Of a stretch of DNA of 37,249 bases, positions 6,531-14,601 are shown piece after piece. The notes under the pieces were generated by a model. The model ran no database searches and was not told where the DNA came from. It saw nothing but the letters and a program-made list of their open reading frames with translations. Made by a program: the position numbers and the translations under genes. Source of the DNA: an uncultured delta proteobacterium (GTDB taxonomy: Bacteria > Myxococcota_A > Polyangia > Polyangiales > JADJMO01). Location: positions 1 to 37,249 of the forward strand of contig CAIXWQ010001339.1 in NCBI GenBank assembly GCA_903923175.1. The letters run 5' to 3'. How positions within the stretch are numbered: the stretch's first letter is position 1; every line of letters begins with the position of its first letter.

Positions 6531-7349
6531 ATGACGAGGTCCGGGAAGTTCGCGTACGTCACGATGCTCTGCGGTGGCGATCGGTACGTGCCGGGGGCCG
6601 AGGTGCTCGGGCGCTCGTTGCTCGAGACCGAGACGAGGGCGGAGCGGATCCTGCTGGTGACCGCGGACGTTCCGGAGGAGTCGCGCGTGCGCCTGCGCGC
6701 GCAGGGCTGGGCGGTCCGCGACGTCGAGCCGATCGTCAACCCGCGCCCGCAGCGGCAGATGCTGCCGCGCTTCGCGAACGTGTACACGAAGCTTCGCGCG
6801 TGGGAGCTCGAGGAGTTCGAGCGGATCGTGTTGCTCGACGCCGACACCCTGGTGCTCGACGACGTCGACGACCTGTTCACGCGGCCGGGGTTCGCGGCCG
6901 CGCCCGACTTCTTCTTCCCCGATCGCTTCAACTCGGGCGTGATGGTGCTCTCGCCCTCGCGCGACACCTTCGCGCGCATGGTCGCGGCGCTGGCCGACTC
7001 GCCGAGCTACGACGGCGGCGATCAGGGGTTCATGAACGAGTTCTTCGGCGGCTGGTACGGGATGCCGGCCGCGCACCGACTCCCCGTCGGCTACAACACG
7101 CCGAACTTCATCTTCCAGTTCATGCGCGGCCACGAGGCGGTGCGCGAGCGCATCGAGCGGGAGGTGAAGATCCTCCACTACCTCGTGCAGAAGCCGTGGC
7201 TCGCGGCCTCCACGCTCACCGGGGCCTCGGAGCCCTGGTGGCGGCGCTACCACGCCATCCACCCGGAGTCGGCCCTGGCGCTGCGCCAACGGCTGCACGA
7301 GGCCGAGGACTGGACCTTCGACCACCTGGCGAAGCTGGTGGTCGGGTAG
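6531..7349 (+). CDS. glycosyltransferase family 8 (glycogenin/galactinol synthase-like)
   Basis: The protein has 272 residues from ATG 6531. It opens directly with the GT-A strand K-F-A-Y-V-T-M-L-C-G-G-D-R-Y-V and G-A-E-V-L-G-R-S-L. The metal-binding Asp-x-Asp is DAD at residues 103-105 in V-L-L-D-A-D-T-L-V-L. Further family features are F-N-S-G-V-M-V-L-S-P, G-G-D-Q-G-F-M-N-E-F and a late K-I-L-H-Y. GT8 enzymes transfer a sugar from a nucleotide sugar with retention of configuration. The acceptor cannot be read here. An in-frame TTG at 6489 would add 14 arginine-rich residues that do not look like the family, so I prefer the ATG. Confidence 0.88.
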   Translation: MTRSGKFAYVTMLCGGDRYVPGAEVLGRSLLETETRAERILLVTADVPEESRVRLRAQGWAVRDVEPIVNPRPQRQMLPRFANVYTKLRAWELEEFERIVLLDADTLVLDDVDDLFTRPGFAAAPDFFFPDRFNSGVMVLSPSRDTFARMVAALADSPSYDGGDQGFMNEFFGGWYGMPAAHRLPVGYNTPNFIFQFMRGHEAVRERIEREVKILHYLVQKPWLAASTLTGASEPWWRRYHAIHPESALALRQRLHEAEDWTFDHLAKLVVG

Positions 7350-7375
7350 CGGGCTCCGCGCGCGCGCGGCCCTAC
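7346..7375. terminator. imperfect GC hairpin at a convergent gene junction
   Basis: GTAG-(C)-GGGC on the left can pair with GCCC-TAC on the right around a CCGCGCGCGCGCGG core. It spans the end of the GT8 gene and the stop codon of the porin gene. There is no T-tract. It may act as a bidirectional terminator, but (CG)n runs are common in this DNA. Confidence 0.3.
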
Positions 7376-8889
7376 AAGGGCACGGAGAGCGTCGCCACCG
7401 CGCCCCACACCCAGCCGTGGCTCGCGAAGCCGGGCCAGCCCGGGTTGTTGGTCTGCAGCCCCTTCGCGCCGGGGACCGGATCGTGGGTCGAGCCGTAGAC
7501 CGAGCCGTCGGGGAGCTCGTCGACGATCCGCGCGTCGTCCTTGGTGACGTGCCGCGGGAGCAGCCGGTTCACGAAGACGTTCACGCCCGGCCGGAGCTTG
7601 GTCTGGCCGAGGTTCCTGAGCACGTCGACGCCCGCCACCACGCCGATCTTGTCGTTGTCGACGTAGTTCGAGCGACCGACCTGATCCGGCACCGGGGAGG
7701 GGACGTACTGCAGGTCGAGCCACGCCCGCGCGCCGCCGAAGTGCTGGCGCACGCCCACGGCGACCGTGAGCGTGTCCTTCCATGCGAGGTCGCTGCCGTA
7801 GGAGCCGGGGCTGATGCCGTGGCGATCGACGTACGAGGACCACATCGCGTACTTCACCGAGCCGACCGCGGTCATCGACCAGTCGCCTCGGCGCGCGACG
7901 TCCGCTTCGGCGCCGAACGAGACGATCCACGGCATGTAGTCGTAGACGTCGTGGCGCGAGGTCGACGACTCGGTGCCCGAGGGCAGCGTCGCCGAGATGG
8001 TCGTGTCGACGATGAAGTGCTCGGGCGCGTGCACGGCGGCGCCGATGCGCAGCCACTTGGTCGCGAGCCAGCGCACGCCGACCGTCGGCGAGACCTCGAC
8101 CGTGGTCTTGATCGAGTCGTTGAGGAGCAGCGTGTCGTAGTTGGTCGAGTCGCGGACGTAGGTCGACGCGCCCGCCGAGTTGGTGAAGCCGAGCGAGAGG
8201 CCGGCGCCGAGCGAGAGCGTCGGCAGGATCTTGAACGCCGCGCCGAAGACGAACGACAGCGAGGTGAGCCGATCGCCCGTGAGCTCGGGGTGCAGGCTGT
8301 TCGAGAAGAGCGCCTCGCGCTCGTCGGCGTAGGACGAGCGCGCGCTGGTGAAGCCCGAGAACGGGATGAGGGCGTACATCCCGAGCGTGAAGCGATCGGG
8401 GACGAGGTGCTTCACGATGCCGAGCGCGAGGTAGGCCCGGTTCTTCTGGCCGGTGCCCTGCGCCTGCCGCGGGCGCGCCGCGAAGCCGGGCGGCGGGCAG
8501 TCGCCTGCGCCCGTGCCGCCGTGGCAGCCGCTGCGCAGCCAGTCGCTCGGCACGGTGCTGTTCGGGATCGGCGTGCCGTCGGGGCCGAGGATGTCGCGGC
8601 CGGAGACGAGCGTCGGCACGTCGCCGCCGCGCCGGCCGTCGAGCGTGACGCCGACCTGCTCGGAGATGCCGGCGAAGCCGACCAGCAGCTCCTCGTCGGC
8701 GTCGAGCAGCAGCGCGGGGTTGAAGTACGCGGACGACGCGGCGCCGCCGCTGACGACGCCCTGCGCGCCGCCCTCGCCGCCGATCGGGCCGACGAGGTCG
8801 ATGAGCGGAGAGGCGTCGGCCGCGGCCGGCGCGAGCACGACGAGCGAAGCGAGCAGCGCGGTGGAGGTTCGGCGGAGCAACGCGATCAC
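7372..8889 (-). CDS. FadL/OmpP1-like outer membrane beta-barrel protein
   Basis: The protein has 505 residues with a signal peptide (about 1-26, cut after A-D-A). The mature start G-G-E-G-G-A-Q-G-V-V-S-G-G is followed by A-Y-F-N-P-A-L-L, the Asn-Pro-Ala motif near the N-terminus of FadL-type transporters. The rest alternates polar and hydrophobic residues in short strands with Asp/Ser/Gly loops, as in a 14-strand barrel. The last residues are A-T-L-S-V-P-L. FadL proteins carry long-chain fatty acids or other hydrophobic compounds across the outer membrane. The GTG start directly abuts the stop codon of the upstream lipoprotein gene (TAG|GTG), so the two are cotranscribed and probably coupled. 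Confidence 0.82.
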   Translation of the reverse strand: MIALLRRTSTALLASLVVLAPAAADASPLIDLVGPIGGEGGAQGVVSGGAASSAYFNPALLLDADEELLVGFAGISEQVGVTLDGRRGGDVPTLVSGRDILGPDGTPIPNSTVPSDWLRSGCHGGTGAGDCPPPGFAARPRQAQGTGQKNRAYLALGIVKHLVPDRFTLGMYALIPFSGFTSARSSYADEREALFSNSLHPELTGDRLTSLSFVFGAAFKILPTLSLGAGLSLGFTNSAGASTYVRDSTNYDTLLLNDSIKTTVEVSPTVGVRWLATKWLRIGAAVHAPEHFIVDTTISATLPSGTESSTSRHDVYDYMPWIVSFGAEADVARRGDWSMTAVGSVKYAMWSSYVDRHGISPGSYGSDLAWKDTLTVAVGVRQHFGGARAWLDLQYVPSPVPDQVGRSNYVDNDKIGVVAGVDVLRNLGQTKLRPGVNVFVNRLLPRHVTKDDARIVDELPDGSVYGSTHDPVPGAKGLQTNNPGWPGFASHGWVWGAVATLSVPL

Positions 8890-10008
8890 CTAGGGAGTGG
8901 AGCCGTCATGGGGGAGGACGAGGCGGACGTTCGCGCAGGTCGTGAGATCGGCCGCCAGGCTGTCGCGGGGCTTGCCGGCGACGACGCGCGCGACCCGCTC
9001 GCTGCCGAACGTCTTGCCGATGAACGAGAGGGTGAGCCGGCCGTGCAGGTCGGACGCGGCGTGCGCCGCCGAGCCGATGAGGGCGCAGCCGCCGCCGCAG
9101 CCGGTCACGCGCAGCACGTTCTCCTGCAGATCGAACGCGCCGGGGATGGCGAGCACGAGCGACGCGGCGGGGAGCGAGGTGCCGGCCGGGGTCGCGTACT
9201 CCTTCCAGTCGCGCTGCGCGGCGTTGCGCGTGCCGTTCACGAAGCCGGTGATCGCGTAGGCGACGCCGGGGATGCCGTCGCCGTCGATGTCGACCGTGCC
9301 GTCGGGTATCTCGGTGCTCGTGACCGGGTTCGCGACCGACGGGAGCGGCGGGAGATCGGCGAGCGCAGGGTTCGTCGTGAAGTCGGCCGGGAGGTAGGCC
9401 TCGGTCACGCCGCGGATCTTGTAGCGGCGATCGAGGGTGATCGCGCACCCGCCGCTGGCGGGCTTCGAGGTGCCGTGGCGCGCGCCGTGGGGGCTCGGCG
9501 CGTCTTGCCGGTTCGCGTAGAGCAGGCCGCGCAGCGTGCCCGGCGTGCTGTCGACCACCGCGGAGCCGGTGACGTGCACGCCGCACTCGATCTCCTCGGC
9601 GATGTGGAAGTCGTCGCCCGTCTGCTCGAGGCGGTAGAGGTACCAGGTGCTCGAGGTCTGGATGCTCCCGAGCACGCTGTCGCGCGTGTAGTCGGTCTCG
9701 CGCGCCGCCCAGTAGCCGGTGAGATCGCAGTCGGTGTCGCGCTTGGGCGCGTCGCAGCTGCCTCCGACGGCCAGCACGCCGTCGCCGCAGAGCTGCGTGC
9801 AGCCGCTCGCGTCGCAGCTCCAGTTCGGGACGACGACGCACCCCTGGCAGCCGTCGGAGTCGACGTCGCAGGCCTCGCCGGGCTCCAGCTTGCCGTTGCC
9901 GCACTCCGAGTCGGCGCCGGTGTCGAGGAGCACCGCGTCGCTCTCGCACGCGGCGGGCACGAGCGAGGCGGCGAGACAGAGCGGGAGGAGGAGGCGGGCG
10001 AGCTGCAT
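8890..10008 (-). CDS. cysteine-rich lipoprotein with a DUF4215-like repeat
   Basis: The 373-residue protein starts at ATG 10008, where a signal peptide begins (M-Q-L-A-R-L-L-L-P-L). A lipobox-like V-P-A-A-C puts the cysteine at residue 21; Pro at -3 is unusual. An earlier ATG at 10062 would put 18 charged residues in front of the signal. Residues 35-90 hold C-G-N-G-K-L-E-P-G-E-A-C-D followed by spaced cysteines (C-Q-G-C, W-S-C, G-C-T-Q-L-C-G-D-G), like the myxobacterial Cys-rich repeat. Later a calcium-loop-like DIDGDGIPG occurs. It directly precedes the FadL-like porin gene with no gap and may be its surface partner (inference). Confidence 0.75.
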   Translation of the reverse strand: MQLARLLLPLCLAASLVPAACESDAVLLDTGADSECGNGKLEPGEACDVDSDGCQGCVVVPNWSCDASGCTQLCGDGVLAVGGSCDAPKRDTDCDLTGYWAARETDYTRDSVLGSIQTSSTWYLYRLEQTGDDFHIAEEIECGVHVTGSAVVDSTPGTLRGLLYANRQDAPSPHGARHGTSKPASGGCAITLDRRYKIRGVTEAYLPADFTTNPALADLPPLPSVANPVTSTEIPDGTVDIDGDGIPGVAYAITGFVNGTRNAAQRDWKEYATPAGTSLPAASLVLAIPGAFDLQENVLRVTGCGGGCALIGSAAHAASDLHGRLTLSFIGKTFGSERVARVVAGKPRDSLAADLTTCANVRLVLPHDGSTP

Positions 10009-10118
10009 CGTGCCGCGGCTGCCTTCGCACCGCGGGCGGTCGACGTAAACGCGCAATCGCATGACGCGAGCGGAACTTTCGGCGCAGGGCCTCCTCGTCT
10101 ATCGCCGCTGCGACCCTC

Positions 10119-12371
10119 GTGTTCGAAGCCCTCGGATCCTTCACCTACCGACGCCGCTGGCTCGTGCTGGCGCTGGCGGCGCTGTTCCTCCTCGGCTCGC
10201 TCGCGATGCTCGTGCGCGGCGGCGCCCTCACCAGCGGCACCATCCGCGACATCGAGTCGACGCGCGCAGAGCACCTCGTGACGCAGGTCACCGGGCACCC
10301 GCGGCAGACCGCGTTCGTGGCGATCTTCCGCAGCGCCTCGCCGGACACGCTCGATCCGCGCCGCGAGCCGTTCCGCGCGTCCATGCGCAGAGCGCTCGAC
10401 GGCGTACGTCACGACCCGGCCGTGCAGTCGGTCACCGGCCCCGACGACGCCATCTCGGTCATGGCCGCCGAGATGGTCGACGTCGACGCGCACGCCGCCT
10501 TCGCGATCATCGTGCTCTCGGGCGACGTGAAGGCGGCCCTGAAGAGCTATCCGAAGCTGCGCGCCAAGCTCGCCGCCGACGGGCTCGCCATCACCTGCAC
10601 GGGGCACGTGCCGTTCATGCACGACCTCGACACGACGCTCGAGCACGATCTCGTGCGCGCGGAGCTCATCTCGCTGCCGCTCGCGCTGATCGTGCTGCTG
10701 CTGGTGTTCCGCACCGCCGTCGCGGCGATCCTGCCGGTCGGGGTGGGCGCGCTCGCGGTGGTGGGCGGCGTCGCGATCGTCATGGGGCTGTCGCACTACA
10801 CGGACATGGCGCAGTACACGATCAACGTCTGCTCGCTGATCGGGCTCGGCGTCGCCGTCGACTACTCGCTCTTCACGGTGAGCCGCTACCGCGAGGAGCT
10901 GGCGGCCGGCTACGGCTACGAGGAGGCGCTCGTACGTGCGGTCGCCAAGGTCGGCCGCGTGGTCGCGTTCTCGGGCGGCGCGGTCGGCACGGGGCTCGCG
11001 GGGCTGCTCTTCTTCGAAGGGTCGTACCTGCTCGCGATGGGGCTCGGCGGCGCGATCGTGGTCGCGCTCGCCGTGATCTTCGCGCTCACGTTCCTGCCGG
11101 CGCTGCTCGCGGTGCTCGGCCCGCGCATCCACGCGGGCAAGCTGCCGACGTTCCGGCTCGGCCCCGGCGAGGGCTTCTTCCACCGGCTCGCCGGAGCGGT
11201 CATGCGGCGGCCGTTCGTGGTGCTGATCCCGACGCTCGGCGTGCTGCTCACGATGGGGGTGCCGTTCCTGCACCTGCAGATGGCGGCGACCGACGTCAAC
11301 GTGCTCGACGGCTCCTCCGAGGCGCGCCGCGGGATCGACGAGCTGCGCCGCGATTTCCCCCACGCCGCGCAGACGCGCATCACCGTGGCGGTGGAGTTCC
11401 CCGCGGGCTCGGCGCTCACGCGCGAGCGGCTCTCGGCGCTCTACGACTTCACGCACCGCCTCGGCGATCTGCCCGGCGTCTCGGAGGTCGAGAGCCTGGT
11501 CGACGTCGGCCTGCCGATCTCGAAGGAGCGCGTCGTCGGCGGGCTGCTGGAGCCGCCGGCGGCGTTCCGCGACGTCATCGAGGCGGGCAAGCGGCTGACG
11601 ACCAAGGACGCCGTGACGCTGGTGAACGTGGTCACGAGCCTCGCGCCGAACACCGACGCCGCGCGCGATCTGGTGCGCGCCATCCGGCAGGATCGCCGCG
11701 TCGGCGACGGCACGATCGTGGTCGGCGGCGAGATCGCGGCCGACCTCGACGCCACTGGTTACATGCGCTCGCGCGCGCCGCGGGCGATCGCGTTCGTGGT
11801 CTCGGTGACGCTGATCGTGCTGTTCCTGCTGCTCGGCTCGGTGGTGCTGCCGATCAAGGCGATCCTGATGAACTTCGTCTCGATCGCCGGCTCCTTCGGC
11901 GCGCTCGTCTGGGTGTTCCAGGACGGCCACCTCTTCGTGCGCGAGGGGCGCCCGATCGAGCCGACGCTCCCGGTGCTCCTGTTCTGCGCGCTGTTCGGGC
12001 TGTCGATGGACTACGAGGTCCTGATGCTCTCCCGGATCAAGGACTCCTGGGAGCGCACGCACGACAACACCCACGCGGTCGGCGAGGGGCTGGAGCGCAC
12101 CGCGGGGCTGATCACGAGCGCGGCGGCCATCATGGTGGCCGTGTTCGGCGCGTTCGCGCTCGCGCGCATCAGCGTCATCACCGCGGTCGGCTTCAGCATG
12201 GCGCTCGCGGTGGCGATCGACGCGACGCTCGTGCGGCTGCTCCTGGTGCCCGCGACGATGCGCCTCTTCGGCCACCTGAACTGGTGGGCGCCCTCGTGGA
12301 TGATGCGCCTGCGCTCGGCGCTCGGCTTCGGCCACCCGGGCGAGGGCGTGCCCAAGGAGCCGCGCGGCTAG
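10119..12371 (+). CDS. MmpL/RND-type membrane transporter
   Basis: The protein has 750 residues in two similar halves. Each half has one helix, a large periplasmic loop and a bundle of about five helices (helix 1 at about 13-34; bundles at about 170-320 and 560-725). The conserved proton-relay motif appears twice as Gly-x-x-x-Asp-Tyr: G-L-G-V-A-V-D-Y-S-L-F in the first half and F-G-L-S-M-D-Y-E-V-L in the second. This is the MmpL branch of the RND superfamily, which exports lipids, wax esters or hydrophobic compounds. It starts at GTG and follows the lipoprotein gene divergently across 110 bp. The acyltransferase 50 bp downstream fits a lipid-export role, though that gene may have its own promoter. 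Confidence 0.88.
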   Translation: MFEALGSFTYRRRWLVLALAALFLLGSLAMLVRGGALTSGTIRDIESTRAEHLVTQVTGHPRQTAFVAIFRSASPDTLDPRREPFRASMRRALDGVRHDPAVQSVTGPDDAISVMAAEMVDVDAHAAFAIIVLSGDVKAALKSYPKLRAKLAADGLAITCTGHVPFMHDLDTTLEHDLVRAELISLPLALIVLLLVFRTAVAAILPVGVGALAVVGGVAIVMGLSHYTDMAQYTINVCSLIGLGVAVDYSLFTVSRYREELAAGYGYEEALVRAVAKVGRVVAFSGGAVGTGLAGLLFFEGSYLLAMGLGGAIVVALAVIFALTFLPALLAVLGPRIHAGKLPTFRLGPGEGFFHRLAGAVMRRPFVVLIPTLGVLLTMGVPFLHLQMAATDVNVLDGSSEARRGIDELRRDFPHAAQTRITVAVEFPAGSALTRERLSALYDFTHRLGDLPGVSEVESLVDVGLPISKERVVGGLLEPPAAFRDVIEAGKRLTTKDAVTLVNVVTSLAPNTDAARDLVRAIRQDRRVGDGTIVVGGEIAADLDATGYMRSRAPRAIAFVVSVTLIVLFLLLGSVVLPIKAILMNFVSIAGSFGALVWVFQDGHLFVREGRPIEPTLPVLLFCALFGLSMDYEVLMLSRIKDSWERTHDNTHAVGEGLERTAGLITSAAAIMVAVFGAFALARISVITAVGFSMALAVAIDATLVRLLLVPATMRLFGHLNWWAPSWMMRLRSALGFGHPGEGVPKEPRG

Positions 12372-12409
12372 CGCGCGTGGCGCGTGCGTCGGGCGCGCGC
12401 GATCCGCGG

Positions 12410-12415
12410 TACGTT
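12410..12415 (+). promoter_or_regulatory. TACGTT box, putative leaderless -10
   Basis: TACGTT ends 6 nt before GTG 12422, with no ribosome site between. It fits the TANNNT pattern seen before several other starts in this window. Confidence 0.45.
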
Positions 12416-12421
12416 CGGGGC

Positions 12422-13252
12422 GTGCCGTCGTTCGCCCCTCCGTCGCCGCGCGAGCTCGAGCGCGCGTTCTCCCTGCTCGCGCCGTTCCGCGCGCTGACCG
12501 CGCCCAAGTTCTTCGGGCTCGAGCACGTGCCGGCCACGCGGCCTCTGCTGTTCGTCGGCAACCACACGGTGTGGGGCGTGCTCGACACGCCGTTCTTCTT
12601 CGCGGCGCTCTACGAGAAGAAGGGGATCTTCCTGCGCTCGCTCGGGGACCACGCGCACTTTCGCGTGCCGCTGTGGCGCGATCTCCTCTCGCGCTTCGGC
12701 GCGGTCGACGGCACGCGCGAGACGTGCGCGGCGCTCATGCGCGCCGGCGAGGCCATCCTCGTGTTCCCCGGCGGCGGGCGCGAGGTCGCCAAGCGCAAGG
12801 GCGAGCGCTACCAGCTGATCTGGAAGGAGCGCCTCGGCTTCGCGCGCCTCGCGATCGAGCACGGCTGCACCATCGTGCCGTTCGCCGCGGTCGGCGTGGA
12901 GGACGCGCTCGACGTGGTGCTCGACTCGGGCGACCTGCTGCGCACGCCGCTCGGCAAGGCGATGCAGCGCCTCGGCGTGCGCGTCGAGATCGTGCCGCCG
13001 CTCGTGAAGGGGATCGGGCCGACGCCGGTGCCGCGCCCCGAGCGGCTCTACTTCGAGCTGCGCCCGCCGGTCGATCCGCGCGCGTTCGGCGCCGATCCGA
13101 GCGACGACGTCGCCGCGCGCGCGCTGCGCGATCGCGTCAAGGGCGAGGTCGAGGCGGGGATCGCGAGCCTGCTCGCGCACCGCGAAGGCGATCCGAAGCG
13201 CGCGCTGCTGCCGCGGCTCCTCGGCGGGCTGCGACGCGCCGCAGGGCGGTAG
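12422..13252 (+). CDS. lysophospholipid/diacylglycerol acyltransferase, TMEM68/phytyl-ester-synthase-like
   Basis: The protein has 276 residues. The PlsC-type fold shows G-N-H-T-V-W-G-V-L-D (His48, Asp55; here His-x6-Asp instead of the usual His-x4-Asp). FPGGGREV at 115-122 is followed by KRKGERYQLIWKERLGFARL. This spacing and the Phe-Pro-Gly-Gly-x-Arg-Glu block are those of the DGAT-like/TMEM68 branch, whose members acylate diacylglycerol, phytol or lysolipids. The coding frame is open far upstream, but protein similarity begins at GTG 12422, which has a TACGTT box just before it. It follows the MmpL gene by 50 bp on the same strand. Membrane association is likely although no long helix is evident. 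Confidence 0.83.
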   Translation: MPSFAPPSPRELERAFSLLAPFRALTAPKFFGLEHVPATRPLLFVGNHTVWGVLDTPFFFAALYEKKGIFLRSLGDHAHFRVPLWRDLLSRFGAVDGTRETCAALMRAGEAILVFPGGGREVAKRKGERYQLIWKERLGFARLAIEHGCTIVPFAAVGVEDALDVVLDSGDLLRTPLGKAMQRLGVRVEIVPPLVKGIGPTPVPRPERLYFELRPPVDPRAFGADPSDDVAARALRDRVKGEVEAGIASLLAHREGDPKRALLPRLLGGLRRAAGR

Positions 13253-13328
13253 GGCGCGCGCCGAGCTGGTCGCGTCGAGGCGTCCGGCCGCGCGCGCCGG
13301 CGGCGGTGTCTTCGCGCTGCGCGGGGGC

Positions 13329-13334
13329 TATCCT
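13329..13334 (+). promoter_or_regulatory. TATCCT box, putative leaderless -10
   Basis: TATCCT ends 7 nt before GTG 13342 and no ribosome site is visible. Confidence 0.4.
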
Positions 13335-13341
13335 CTCGTTC

Positions 13342-13638
13342 GTGGCCTCGCTCCGCGTCGTCTTCCCGCGCCCGGGCTTCTTCCTCGTGGACGTCCGGGT
13401 GACGCTCACGCTCGACGGCCAGCCCGTGCACGACGGCACCTTCATGGCCGGCTTCGCGGTGGCGCTCGACGTCGCGCCGGGGCGGCACGTGCTCGCCTCG
13501 GTGATCGATCTCGGCCTCGCCCGGCGCACGCGCGAGTGGGTGCTCGAGGTGCCGGCGAGCGGCGGCGACGCGACGATCTCGTACAGCCGGTTCTGGGGGA
13601 ATTTCTCGAAGAAGCTCCCGCTCGTCGCGCGCGCGTGA
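13342..13638 (+). CDS. small beta-rich protein, unknown function
   Basis: The 98-residue protein has no signal peptide or membrane segment. Alternating hydrophobic strands (F-F-L-V-D-V-R-V-T-L-T-L-D-G, F-A-V-A-L-D-V-A-P-G-R-H-V-L) suggest a small beta-sandwich resembling a PEGA or carbohydrate-binding-like fold. It ends with a basic W-G-N-F-S-K-K-L-P. No family is recognised. The frame extends upstream, but GTG 13342 follows a TATCCT box by 7 nt and is where protein-like composition begins. It lies 89 bp after the acyltransferase and converges with an exported-protein gene. Confidence 0.6.
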   Translation: MASLRVVFPRPGFFLVDVRVTLTLDGQPVHDGTFMAGFAVALDVAPGRHVLASVIDLGLARRTREWVLEVPASGGDATISYSRFWGNFSKKLPLVARA

Positions 13639-13675
13639 GCGGCGCTCGCCGAAGCGGCGCAGGCGCGCGGTCGGC

Positions 13676-14335
13676 TCAGAAGGTCAGCCCCACGGTGCCG
13701 AACGCGCCCCCCTTGGTGGGCGCGACGCCGAATGCGACGCGCGGCGCGCTGAAGGCAGACGCCCTGCTCGCCGGCCCGACGTCGATCGTCGTGCCGGAGG
13801 CGCCGAAGAGCACCCAGCTGCCGATCGTCCCCCCGATGACCAGCGCGGCGACGACCGCGGCGCCGCCGTTGTCGTGCGAGGCGCAGCTCGTGCCGCCGTT
13901 GAGGGTCGAGCTGCAGCTGCCGCCGTCTCCGAGGTTGCCGGCGGAGTAGACCAGCAGGGCGAGCAGCCCGGCGGCCGGGAAGACGATCCCACCGGCGAGC
14001 CCGAAGCCACGCCCGGCGCTGCTCCCGCCCTCCACGTCGATGCGCGTCGACTCGTCGAAGGTCACCCGCTTCTTGCGCGAGGGCATCCCGGCGCCGTCCA
14101 CGAACACCACGTAGCGTCCGGCGCGCGGCAGCGAGACCGTGCAGCTGCCGATGCACCGACGGACCGGCTCGCCCTCGTAGAGGAACTCCGTGGTGATCTC
14201 GGAGCTCGCGTGGACGTCGACGTCGATGCGCTCGCTCGGCTCGATCGGGACCTCGCGCGCCCAGAGCGGCGAGGAGGCCGTGAGCAGCGTCAGGGTCGCG
14301 AGCGAAGCTGCGAGGGCGCGAGCGGGGCGGCTCAT
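13676..14335 (-). CDS. exported protein with two membrane segments, PEGA-like N-terminal domain
   Basis: The protein has 219 residues. A signal peptide (about 1-26, ending P-L-W-A) is followed by a beta-rich stretch containing C-I-G-S-C-T-V-S-L-P-R-A-G-R-Y-V-V-F-V-D-G, like the PEGA-type domains common in myxobacterial envelope proteins. Two hydrophobic segments follow (about 109-128 and 155-175), separated by a Gly/Ser/Cys-rich loop. The chain ends in F-G-T-V-G-L-T-F; a final Phe is common in outer-membrane proteins. The ATG is preceded by TAGCGC at 6 nt. Function is unknown. It is divergent from the lipoprotein gene at 14602 across 266 bp. Confidence 0.65.
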   Translation of the reverse strand: MSRPARALAASLATLTLLTASSPLWAREVPIEPSERIDVDVHASSEITTEFLYEGEPVRRCIGSCTVSLPRAGRYVVFVDGAGMPSRKKRVTFDESTRIDVEGGSSAGRGFGLAGGIVFPAAGLLALLVYSAGNLGDGGSCSSTLNGGTSCASHDNGGAAVVAALVIGGTIGSWVLFGASGTTIDVGPASRASAFSAPRVAFGVAPTKGGAFGTVGLTF

Positions 14336-14545
14336 GTCCGAGCGCTACAGCACGACGCGTGCCCAGCGCGCGCAGGCCGCGAATGGGCGTGCGTTCGCGG
14401 CGCAGGCCGGGCGGCGCGCGTCGAGGCCGGGCCGGCACGCCAGCGGCTTCGCCGCACACCGTGACGGAGCCGCACACCCGGCGCCGGGCTCGGCTCGTCG
14501 GCTCGCGCGTCTCGGAACGCGCCTTCGAGCGAATGGGACCGAGAG

Positions 14546-14575
14546 TTCGGCCCGCTCGTCGACCTCGCGTAGAGT
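14546..14575 (+). promoter_or_regulatory. possible promoter of the 14602 lipoprotein gene
   Basis: TTCGGC (14546-14551) and TAGAGT (14570-14575) are 18 bp apart. Together they would give a leader of about 20 nt containing GGAG ahead of the TTG start. The -35 match is poor. The rest of the 14336-14601 gap holds nothing else I recognise. Confidence 0.35.
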
Positions 14576-14601
14576 CGGGGCCCCGCCCTCCGGAGCCATC
14601 C

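Noticed and set aside
7361-7368. (CG)n tracts here and elsewhere as Z-DNA or regulatory repeats
   Set aside because: Alternating CG runs occur throughout and follow from composition, so no special role can be supported.
7417-10281. A 954-codon open frame on the plus strand across the porin and lipoprotein genes
   Set aside because: Same low-information Arg/Asp/Val composition. It lies exactly opposite two genes with signal peptides and family motifs.
9405-12335. A 976-codon open frame on the minus strand opposite the MmpL gene
   Set aside because: It is composed mainly of Arg, Asp, Glu, His and Ala with no domain, which is the shadow pattern of a high-GC gene on the other strand. The MmpL frame has clear motifs and helices.
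10061-12421. Long upstream extension of the acyltransferase frame
   Set aside because: The frame is open by high-GC chance. Residues before GTG 12422 are Arg/Gly-rich nonsense that overlaps the MmpL gene.
14359-14601. Earlier start for the lipoprotein gene at 14602
   Set aside because: The 81 added residues are Arg/Pro-rich, destroy the signal peptide and ignore the GGAG site before TTG 14602.
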